Assembly: GCA_934098735.1 (NCBI GenBank) | Contig: CAKOOS010000019.1 | Location: 1 to 7,627, forward strand | Direction: 5' to 3' | DNA from: an uncultured Bacilli bacterium | GTDB taxonomy: Bacteria; Bacillota_I; Bacilli_A; RF39; UBA660 | Length of the DNA stretch: 7,627 bases | Shown: piece after piece, positions 1 to 6,263 of the stretch | Layout of the letters: the number at the start of each line of letters is the position of its first letter | Numbering within the stretch: the first letter of the stretch is position 1 | Position numbers and translations under genes: made by a program | Notes under the pieces: generated by a model | Told to the model about the DNA's origin: nothing | The model's database searches: none | What the model saw: only the letters and a program-made list of their open reading frames with translations

Positions 1-110
1 TTTACATTATATACTACCTCCATTTTCTTATTTCCCCCTTTTTTCATATTCTATAATCTAAATCCTCCAATCATAAAAATCTCTCCTATCATTTATAATC
101 TTTCATTAGT
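1..110. other. AT-rich stretch with no recognisable gene
   Basis: I see no supported reading frame, RNA gene or clear hairpin here. It lies beyond the 3' end of the broken winged-helix gene on the minus strand and is probably decayed or intergenic DNA. Confidence 0.4.
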
Positions 111-482
111 TCATTTATTTCTTTTATTATTCTTTTTATATTTATTATTTATTTTATTGGTGCAACTACTTGTGATTCTCTTACTGCAATTTTCAATTTT
201 TTCTTCTGCAACTTTTGTTGGTACCTTTTCTATATTTAGAAATATTTTTCGTTTACTATTTTCATATTTAACTAAGATATAACAAAGTTTATTTAATCTA
301 GACAATGAATAATTGATTGTTTTTTCTGATGAATTTATATACTCTTTTAGACAATCATTATTAGCATAACAATCTCCTTTATTTAAGGCAAGTGATATGA
401 TAAGACTTAAAACACCAATATCAGTTTTTGATAAGTTCTTATCTCTAAATTATATTCGTGGAGTTATGATAAATTCACTAAA
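111..482 (-). pseudogene. Broken winged-helix (HTH_36-like) replication/regulatory protein
   Basis: On the minus strand the frame from 482 to 111 reads as a winged helix-turn-helix of the type found at the N terminus of plasmid and phage replisome organiser proteins (HTH_36-like). A lead-in FIITPRI (473-453) is cut by a TAA stop at 450-452. The frame then continues DKNLSKTDIGVLSLIISLAL, followed by the typical CYANNDCLKEYINSSEKTI recognition segment, then SLSRLNKL and a wing KYENSKRKIFLNIEKVPTK, ending in an Asn/Lys-rich tail at 111. The part after the stop has no ATG and no ribosome binding site; the only usable start, TTG at 305, falls inside the helix-turn-helix. The frame stays open upstream of 482 to about 518. 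The call rests on my reading of the conserved pattern, not on a search. It is most likely a dead gene left by a plasmid, phage or integrative element. Confidence 0.6.
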
Positions 483-544
483 CAACTTTAAAATGATATT
501 GGACTTTTTCAGAGCCAATTAAAAATAAGCAAAATTATTTCTAA

Positions 545-1010
545 ATTTTTATTTTAAAAGAATCTCTAGGATTGTTCTACTTTTATAAAAAAGATTTAGA
601 CTTTAAGAAAAATGCCGAAGAACTTAATTCAAGTTTAGAAAAAATTATAAAAGCAGCAGTTTATGATCAAGTTACCTGTATGTTTAAACAAAATGGTAAT
701 TCATTAAATAAGAAATCTACAAAAAGTTCAAAAAAATTAATAAAAGAATATAGCTTATCTCAAATGTACCATTGAATGATTCAAATCAGAAAAGAAGTAA
801 TTTTAGGGATTGTCGCACAAAATTACATAATCTTATTTTCAAATTAGAAAACTGTGATATATATAAAGATATATGGACAATTGAAAAAACTACTGAAGAA
901 TTAAAAGAAATAAATATAGAACTTTAAAAATATGACTATTCTAAATTACCTAAAGAAAATCCGTAAAAAACAGCAAAAAAGAGTAAATTAATAATTAAAA
1001 CTTTATGAGA
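545..1010 (+). pseudogene. Decayed coding remnant, family not recognised
   Basis: The plus strand stays open from 545 to a TGA at 773-775 and encodes about 76 residues, including FYKKDLDFKKNAEELNSSLE and KSTKSSKKLIKEY. The only starts are non-ATG, for example TTG at 572, and none has a ribosome binding site. Protein-like sequence resumes in another frame from about 815 (TKLHNLIFKLENCDIYKDIW, then TIEKTTEELKEINIEL). It is interrupted by TAA codons near 924 and 964 but keeps coding character (KYDYSKLPKENP, KTAKKSKLIIKTL). The shared charged, helical style and the pattern of in-frame stops suggest one or two genes broken by frameshifts and nonsense changes. I cannot name the family. A mobilisation or replication protein of a mobile element is conceivable from context only. 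Part of this stretch could simply be AT-rich DNA that happens to stay open. Confidence 0.35.
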
Positions 1011-1017
1011 ATTAGTA

Positions 1018-1043
1018 GAAAAAATCTTCATAAAGATTTTTTC
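1018..1043. terminator. Perfect 11-bp hairpin, likely weak bidirectional terminator
   Basis: GAAAAAATCTT at 1018-1028 pairs exactly with AAGATTTTTTC at 1033-1043 around the loop CATA. The stem carries its own T-run on either strand, which suits a bidirectional intrinsic terminator. It is AT-rich and therefore weak. It sits directly after the decayed plus-strand coding remnant. Confidence 0.5.
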
Positions 1044-1059
1044 GCATATATTTATATAA

Positions 1060-1302
1060 TTTTAGTCACGACAAAAAGAACTTAAAGTCAATTTTTTTGA
1101 AAAATTTCAGCAAAAAAGCTATCACGTTTTGTCAGCTACGCGGATAAAAGTCGTAAGACAAATAAAAAACAATAACTTTACTTACATTAGTTTGTAATGT
1201 TATTGCTTAAATAGGGGTTCAAAAGGATACTCCTTTTGCACACATCGTTATTGGCTTTGCCAATATCGTAATGTGTTACTATCTTGTCTTAAAGATAGTC
1301 AT
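1060..1302. other. Structured non-coding region with tandem hairpins
   Basis: This stretch has no gene but is dense in inverted repeats and visibly richer in GC than its surroundings. From left to right: a short AATTTTT/AAAAATT pair near 1092-1108, a CGACAAAA/TTTTGTC near-repeat at about 1070-1130, then four consecutive hairpins. These are 1170-1205 (CAATAA/TTATTG outside, CATTA/TAATG inside), 1220-1238 (CAAAAGGA, loop TAC, TCCTTTTG), 1240-1276 (16 pairs with one mismatch and a 2-nt bulge, loop TTT) and 1278-1299 (ACTATCTT/AAGATAGT, loop GTCTTA). The last three are separated by single nucleotides. No T-run follows them, so simple terminators explain them poorly, although the last lies right after the stop of the 204-aa minus-strand gene. 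Possible roles are an origin of transfer, a single-strand origin, or a structured RNA. Confidence 0.6.
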
Positions 1303-1917
1303 TTAATTTTCTTCATGATATAAGTACTCATCTGGTATATTTGGATAACCACTTATATAAAAATTAAATATATCATTTAATATTTGAATACATATTCCAT
1401 AGGATTTTTCATCTAATTTATTTTCTTTAAAACAATCATCCAGTTGACTTTTAAAATTATAATATAAATTTTCATAGTTAGTTTTATCTGTATTTTTTAT
1501 ATCACTTATACTTTGTATTATATTACTTAATTCACTTATTTCTAATTCTATTTTGGAATCAACTTGTTTTTCTACATCTTCAATTAGTTCATACAAAGAA
1601 AGAGCTAGTAGATATTGTGTATAATCAGTATAAAAAGATCTCTCATATTGTATTATGTAGTTTTTGAGTTCATTTATTGAATAATCATTAATATTATTTT
1701 CACTCAATTGATTACATAAATCAGAGTCTAACACATAACCTTTTAATGATATTTTATTTAACATTAATGTCTTTTCAATTTGATAATCATCTTCCGATAA
1801 TTCAACAAGTTCATTCGCTATTGTAATGAAATTAAAAATTTTATTATTAATGTCATCATGAATTTTATCTATCTCAACATAAGATTCTAGTATTTTTACA
1901 TTTAAATTTTCATTCAT
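1303..1917 (-). CDS. Hypothetical acidic helical protein, 204 aa, coupled to the nucleotidyltransferase gene
   Basis: I do not recognise this family. The 204-residue product is rich in Asp, Glu, Asn and Ile, looks almost wholly alpha-helical, and has no membrane segment, signal peptide or cysteine motif. The middle (about residues 90-150) has long amphipathic helices that could form a bundle or coiled coil. The C terminus is short and polar (GYPNIPDEYLYHEEN). The ATG at 1917 is preceded by an AAGGGG Shine-Dalgarno that overlaps the last codons and stop of the upstream 450-aa gene, with 5 nt between stop and start. The two are therefore almost certainly one transcript with coupled translation, and the products probably act together. 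I looked for the HEPN R-x4-6-H motif, which would make it a partner of a minimal nucleotidyltransferase toxin-antitoxin system, and did not find it. The gene ends in front of the hairpin cluster at 1278-1299. Confidence 0.85.
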   Translation of the reverse strand: MNENLNVKILESYVEIDKIHDDINNKIFNFITIANELVELSEDDYQIEKTLMLNKISLKGYVLDSDLCNQLSENNINDYSINELKNYIIQYERSFYTDYTQYLLALSLYELIEDVEKQVDSKIELEISELSNIIQSISDIKNTDKTNYENLYYNFKSQLDDCFKENKLDEKSYGICIQILNDIFNFYISGYPNIPDEYLYHEEN

Positions 1918-1922
1918 TTTTT

Positions 1923-3275
1923 TTACCCCTTAATAACCATATAAATAATCATAAATAATGCACCACAAACAAAACTAACAATTAATGATAATGTGATTAC
2001 ATATGCAAAACCTTTACTTCCTGTTGAACTACTATTTGAGGAAGATTGAGTTAAAGTTCTAACTTTTGGCTTATTCTTTTGTTTTTGTTGTTCTTTTTGA
2101 TATTTAATAATTTTATTTTTGTTTTTTATTTGATTAGCAATTTGAACTTCAGATTGACTTCTTTTGGCGAATGATTCTTGCTCGAGAGTTTGTCCTGTTT
2201 GAGTTTGGAAATCATCTTGTTTTTTTTTAATATCTATTCTTTTAGTTTGCGTTTCTATAACTTCAGGTTTCTTCATTGTAGAATGCATTTGCCTTAATTT
2301 TTCACTATCAACTACTTTTGCTAAAACTTGATTATCAATAATATCTTTTTCTCGCTTTGCCGCTGCCTTTGTTATATATGTAAATTCTGGTGACATAAGT
2401 CTGATATTTCTTCCATTGCTATTATAGTTTATAATTTGGCTTTCTTCATTAATACCGCCAAATAAAGTTGCTTTGGTTGTAATTTGTTCTAGAGATTCTT
2501 GAATACTAAAGTTTCTTACAACCATACCCTCATTAGAAGCAATAGTAGGGAATATTGAAACATCTACACCATTAACTGATAATTCCATTCCATAATCTTC
2601 TCCACATAATTGTAGTGAATCGCTTATTATATGGTATTTATCTTGGTGCTCAAGTATATATTTTCGAATTTTAGCCATATCTTCTAATTTAGCATGTGTA
2701 TCAACATCTCCAATTATTCTTTTAGGCTCTTCGCCTGTCATTATATATGGAATTGTGCCACCATATATTGAAAGTGTTGATGATAACATTGAATCATCAA
2801 AAAGTATTCCAATAGTTTCTCTAATATCAGAAAAATTACTATCAACCATACCACTTTTTACTTGTTCTTCTAACACTTTTTTTCTTGTTTCACTTTTTAT
2901 ACTTTCATCTATGGCTTCAAATCGTCTATCAATTTGTTCTCTCGATAAATTTTGTTCTAACATTTTAGAAATAAATTGTTCTATTTTGTCATCATCAAAT
3001 TCGATGCCATAATCACGTTTTATGTGTTCAACTCTTTTTTTAATTACATCTCTAAATTTTTGTTGCTTTTCTTTGCGTTTAACATATTCTTCTATTGTCT
3101 GTCTTGTCAAATCATCTATTTGACTTTTAATCGAATCGATGTTTTCACTAGAACTATTAAACATAGTTTTAGCCCTAGATATTTGCTCATCACTTAAAAT
3201 ATTAGGATATTCTTGATTTAAATATGTAGCTAAGTTATCTATATAGGTGTTTATTTCAATATATTTTTCGTCCAT
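1923..3275 (-). CDS. Membrane-anchored protein with nucleotidyltransferase-like domain
   Basis: The 450-residue product has three parts. Residues 1-140 are charged helices or coiled coil; residues 19-75 match a module also present in the 106-aa protein of this block. Residues about 161-325 look like a nucleotidyltransferase fold of the AbiEii/MNT type: GGT at 172-174, then GDVD with D190 and D192 (the usual [DE]h[DE] pair), a third acidic strand GVDVSIFP with D238, and the closing SPEFTYITKAAAKREKD at 295-311 followed by D314. That last stretch resembles the K...R.KD..D motif of this superfamily. Residues 325-420 are a Lys/Gln/Ser-rich linker. Residues 424-448 form one hydrophobic helix, and only GK-type residues follow. 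With no signal peptide this predicts a tail-anchored protein with its catalytic part in the cytoplasm. ATG at 3275 has the ribosome site AGAGGT 6 nt upstream. The substrate (nucleotide transfer to RNA, protein or a small molecule) cannot be told from sequence. Confidence 0.7.
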   Translation of the reverse strand: MDEKYIEINTYIDNLATYLNQEYPNILSDEQISRAKTMFNSSSENIDSIKSQIDDLTRQTIEEYVKRKEKQQKFRDVIKKRVEHIKRDYGIEFDDDKIEQFISKMLEQNLSREQIDRRFEAIDESIKSETRKKVLEEQVKSGMVDSNFSDIRETIGILFDDSMLSSTLSIYGGTIPYIMTGEEPKRIIGDVDTHAKLEDMAKIRKYILEHQDKYHIISDSLQLCGEDYGMELSVNGVDVSIFPTIASNEGMVVRNFSIQESLEQITTKATLFGGINEESQIINYNSNGRNIRLMSPEFTYITKAAAKREKDIIDNQVLAKVVDSEKLRQMHSTMKKPEVIETQTKRIDIKKKQDDFQTQTGQTLEQESFAKRSQSEVQIANQIKNKNKIIKYQKEQQKQKNKPKVRTLTQSSSNSSSTGSKGFAYVITLSLIVSFVCGALFMIIYMVIKG

Positions 3276-3302
3276 ATTTTACCTCTTTTCATACGTTTCT
3301 TA

Positions 3303-3327
3303 CTATATATCATTATAACATATATAG
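3303..3327 (-). promoter_or_regulatory. Extended -10 promoter of the nucleotidyltransferase gene, centred in a palindrome
   Basis: On the minus strand TGTTATAAT (3320-3312) is an extended -10 box about 40 nt before the ATG at 3275. No good -35 box is present at the expected distance. The box is framed by 8-bp inverted arms, CTATATAT at 3303-3310 and ATATATAG at 3320-3327, so a dimeric repressor could sit on it. In DNA this AT-rich such arms can arise by chance. Confidence 0.5.
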
Positions 3328-3347
3328 AAGCCTTTTTTTATAAATAT

Positions 3348-5219
3348 TCAATGGTTTTTATTATGTTGATTAAAAATGTTTATTAAATGTAAATATTCAT
3401 TTTTATAATTACCATTGCTATCAATAATATGAGCATTTAAATAATTACCATTTTTATCAATGCAATGATACCATGTTAAATTATCATTATTCCCCCAAGT
3501 AACAAATCCTTTTAAATTATTTTTATATTGTTTTATAAAAGAGTTTATTATTATTTGTTTTTCCCTTTTATCATTACATATAAAATCAAATTCAGTACAA
3601 TATAATGGAATACTGAGTTTTTTATATTTTTTTGAAGTTTTAATTATATCTTTTACAGATAATCTTCTGTTATAAGATATTTTTTCTAAATAATGTGACT
3701 GTAATCCTAAGCCATCAACTAATTTAATATTATCTCTTTTTTCTACTTTTTTAATGTATTGTATTATTTTACAAATCTTATTACATTTTTTAATGTTATA
3801 TTCATTATATTCATTATAAATTAATTCTGTTTTTGGAAAGTATTTTTTTATTATTTTTAAAACATCAATAAAATATTCATCACCATTTAATGGATTTTTG
3901 CCAATAGCGTTTTTCCAAAATGATTCTCTATATAAATAATCATATTCATTTTCAGATATCTCATTTAAAGCATCCATTAAAATAACAGGATAATTATTAT
4001 CCTTAAAAAAGGATGATAATTTAAATGCATAATAGTCAATAAATTTTAATGTAGCACTTCTTTTTAGTTCTTTTTTTTCTTCTACTGATAAATTTAAATT
4101 ATCAATACTATTTATTTCATTTTTTAAACTTTCTGGTATTGAATTATGCCATAAAAAATCATGATGTTTTATTAATTTTTTGTTTTGAATTGCATAATCA
4201 TATATTATTTTAAGATGTGAAAAATCCAATTTTAAATCTTTATTAATATTGTAGTTATTATCAAATATTTTTTGATTAATTGGAACAATAAATTTCATTT
4301 TTCCCTCTGATTCACATTGTACTAAATTAATATCTTTAGTATAAATATTATATAGATTCTTAATAATATTGTAGTTTAAACTATCATATCCTAGAAAAAG
4401 ATCATACATAGCATTATCTATTTTATTTATATCATTTGTTAATTCTTTCAAATAAGCCAACGTATTATTTTTTTGTTTTCTTATTATCTCTTTCATTCTT
4501 TTATTATATTTATTTTCTTTATCTTGATATGTTACATTCAACTTATCAATTTTTTCAAATAAAATAAATAGTTTAATTAAAAGAGATTTGTATGTGAAAC
4601 CAAAATAATCACACTTTGTTGTATTCTTTTTCTTTTCGTTATGAATATAATTTTTAATTAATCTATAAACTATTCTTAACGTTGAACAGGTAAAAGTATA
4701 AGAATATAAATCTTTTAATACATCTTCTCTAGTAGAAAAATAATCAGATTTTATTATAAATTGATTTTTTAAACTTAATAATTTGAGTAATTTTAAATCA
4801 TCATATTTGATAACATCATATTTTGATGTAACTTCCGAACAATTAAATAATTTACATGCAAGATTTTTAATAGGACATCCTTTATTAGTTTGATATAAGC
4901 ATTTTCTACAGCATCCATTACATTTCCCATTATTTAACTTTCTTTGCACATAACATTTATTATTTTTAAAACCACATATATTGAGATTTTTAGTATTATT
5001 ATCAATTAATTCACACGATTTATCATATATATATGTAATTCTTTTTTTACGATTTTTAATATTTAAGGCATTTATTATATAATCTATCATATTATCATTA
5101 ATGTCATTTTTAACTACAAAAAGAATATTATAATATAAAATATTCTTATATATATTAAGTTTCTTTAAAAATTTATTATAATCACTATAATTATTTATTA
5201 AAATAGTTTTACTTCTCAT
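3348..5219 (-). CDS. Cysteine-cluster protein with C-terminal GH10 (xylanase-type) domain, no signal peptide
   Basis: Residues about 265-610 of this 623-aa protein follow glycoside hydrolase family 10 (endo-1,4-beta-xylanase) in order: ESEGKMKF near 303, KHHDFLWH at 351-358 (family GHtLvWH), DALNE with acid/base E420, YRESFWKNAIG near 430, YNEYN near 468 (family YNDYN), GLGLQSH at 503-509, CTEFD with nucleophile E543, and TWGNNDNLTW at 574-583. Both catalytic glutamates are present. The N-terminal half is not part of that family. It holds a cysteine cluster, C100-x2-CC-x2-C107, then C115, C122 and C127, with C82 and C89 before it, which looks like a metal or Fe-S site. There is no signal peptide, so the enzyme would be cytoplasmic unless exported unusually. 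I chose ATG 5219 over an upstream TTG at 5294: AGGTG lies 5 nt before it, and the promoter -10 at 5239-5247 lies between the two starts. The real substrate is unknown. Confidence 0.75.
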   Translation of the reverse strand: MRSKTILINNYSDYNKFLKKLNIYKNILYYNILFVVKNDINDNMIDYIINALNIKNRKKRITYIYDKSCELIDNNTKNLNICGFKNNKCYVQRKLNNGKCNGCCRKCLYQTNKGCPIKNLACKLFNCSEVTSKYDVIKYDDLKLLKLLSLKNQFIIKSDYFSTREDVLKDLYSYTFTCSTLRIVYRLIKNYIHNEKKKNTTKCDYFGFTYKSLLIKLFILFEKIDKLNVTYQDKENKYNKRMKEIIRKQKNNTLAYLKELTNDINKIDNAMYDLFLGYDSLNYNIIKNLYNIYTKDINLVQCESEGKMKFIVPINQKIFDNNYNINKDLKLDFSHLKIIYDYAIQNKKLIKHHDFLWHNSIPESLKNEINSIDNLNLSVEEKKELKRSATLKFIDYYAFKLSSFFKDNNYPVILMDALNEISENEYDYLYRESFWKNAIGKNPLNGDEYFIDVLKIIKKYFPKTELIYNEYNEYNIKKCNKICKIIQYIKKVEKRDNIKLVDGLGLQSHYLEKISYNRRLSVKDIIKTSKKYKKLSIPLYCTEFDFICNDKREKQIIINSFIKQYKNNLKGFVTWGNNDNLTWYHCIDKNGNYLNAHIIDSNGNYKNEYLHLINIFNQHNKNH

Positions 5220-5224
5220 ATAAA

Positions 5225-5247
5225 CACCTACCATAGCAATTATATCA
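5225..5247 (-). promoter_or_regulatory. Extended -10 promoter and ribosome binding site of the GH10-domain gene
   Basis: On the minus strand TGATATAAT (5247-5239) is an extended -10 box with only a poor -35 (TTAGAA). Transcription from it would begin near 5232, just before the Shine-Dalgarno AGGTG (5229-5225) and the ATG at 5219. This fixes the start and suggests the gene can be expressed apart from the upstream operon. Confidence 0.55.
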
Positions 5248-5349
5248 CTATTTATGTAATGTTCTAACTTCTTACTCTTTTGAATCTTCTTCAAATAATC
5301 TTGTTATATTTCAATGTGCAGCATCAATAATATGTTCTTCGCTTTGTTG

Positions 5350-6243
5350 TTACAAAATTAAATTTGCTTTCATTTGTTTTAATCTTTCAATTTCTTTCAA
5401 TTTTGTATCGATATCTTCATCTATCCTAAACAATACTTGTTTTTCTATTAAATCGTAGTCAATATCATTATTTTTTAATAAATCTCTAGTAAAAATATTA
5501 TCAATGTACCACTTTAGAAAAGTATTATCAAATGACAGATTATTATCATTTGTTACATAATCATTTTTACAATGAATAGGTGATTGAAAAAGTACACATT
5601 CACAAAACAAGTAATCGCCAATCTTAAGCCAGTTTACTGGATCAACCTTAAACCAGTTATTATGATATTTTATTGCTCTTATTTCTTCTCCCTTTGATGT
5701 AACTATCTTATAAATGCTATAATCTTTAATTATCAATTTACCATCCTTTAATTTTCTTTCAACTGATGGCAATGAAATTTTATCTTCTGTTTTTTTAAAT
5801 GATTCTTCTGTAAAAGTAGAACCAGCATATATCCAATTAGGAACACCGTCGTAAAAATCACATGGTTCTTCTTCAAAAACTATTTTTCTTTTAGGATAAA
5901 AACACAAAGTATAGCATTTATCTTTAGTATTCTTTGCAACATTAGAAACATACTTATATGGAATAACAGGTATGATTCCAAAAGGTTGCCAAGAGTGTCT
6001 AGATTGATAATCACTTTTACCATGAATTATTTCATTTTGTGACATAAATCTACTACAAAGCCATTCAACTTCTTCATTATTTCTACACGCTGAGTTTAAA
6101 AGAATGTAACCATTATCATTACAAATTCCAGTAAATGATTCATACATTTCTTTTGCAAAAGGACTACAAACTGCGTACCAATATTCTAAGAATTGTTCAC
6201 CATTCATTATCGATATCAAACTATATTTATCACTAATATTCAT
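5350..6243 (-). CDS. DUF6273-like domain protein, 297 aa, function unknown
   Basis: Residues 197-256 (WFKVDPVNWL, an aromatic/hydrophobic strand, then SFDNTFLKWYIDNIF) recall the DUF6273 pattern, in which a W-x-VEPIxW-x-VL strand is followed by a segment ending 'S-xLR-x-WLN-x-xF'. The function of that domain is not established. Residues 80-96 (QSRHSWQPFGIIPVIPY) resemble the 'G-x-RPVL' stretch seen in related proteins, so the first half may be a second, diverged copy or a cap. It holds several Trp and Cys residues but no catalytic signature I can name. Residues 260-295 form an amphipathic charged helix, probably a coiled coil for oligomerisation. There is no signal peptide or membrane helix. 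ATG at 6243 has a strong AAAAGGGGG site 8 nt upstream. The gene lies 20 nt after the 106-aa gene and shares its promoter; 130 nt with a separate promoter follow before the GH10 gene. Confidence 0.6.
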   Translation of the reverse strand: MNISDKYSLISIMNGEQFLEYWYAVCSPFAKEMYESFTGICNDNGYILLNSACRNNEEVEWLCSRFMSQNEIIHGKSDYQSRHSWQPFGIIPVIPYKYVSNVAKNTKDKCYTLCFYPKRKIVFEEEPCDFYDGVPNWIYAGSTFTEESFKKTEDKISLPSVERKLKDGKLIIKDYSIYKIVTSKGEEIRAIKYHNNWFKVDPVNWLKIGDYLFCECVLFQSPIHCKNDYVTNDNNLSFDNTFLKWYIDNIFTRDLLKNNDIDYDLIEKQVLFRIDEDIDTKLKEIERLKQMKANLIL

Positions 6244-6251
6244 TTTATTTG

Positions 6252-6260
6252 CCCCCTTTT
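6252..6260 (-). promoter_or_regulatory. Strong Shine-Dalgarno of the 297-aa gene
   Basis: AAAAGGGGG on the minus strand, with an 8-nt spacer to the ATG at 6243. It lies in the 20-nt gap after the stop of the 106-aa gene, so the second gene of the operon is translated independently. Confidence 0.6.
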
Positions 6261-6263
6261 TAT

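Noticed and set aside
1170..1299. CRISPR array
   Set aside because: The hairpins have different sequences and there are no direct repeats with regular spacers.
1303..1917. HEPN-type partner of a minimal nucleotidyltransferase toxin-antitoxin system
   Set aside because: No R-x4-6-H motif or other HEPN signature is visible in the 204-aa protein.
2755..3012. Plus-strand open frame of 85 codons inside the nucleotidyltransferase gene
   Set aside because: It is antisense to a well-supported gene with a good ribosome site, has no ribosome site of its own, and its hydrophobic/Ser-rich sequence is the mirror of the coding strand.
2976..3197. Plus-strand open frame of 73 codons with apparent membrane segments
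   Set aside because: Antisense to the helical N-terminal region of the 450-aa protein. The Phe/Ile/Leu richness comes from reading Lys/Glu codons backwards.
4770..4990. Radical SAM CxxxCxxC motif in the cysteine-rich segment
   Set aside because: The spacing is CxxCCxxC followed by single cysteines at wider intervals, not CxxxCxxC, and no radical SAM barrel follows it.
3348..5219. Mycoplasma-type code with TGA as tryptophan
   Set aside because: The GH10-domain gene ends at TGA right where the domain ends, and tryptophans in conserved GH10 positions are written TGG.
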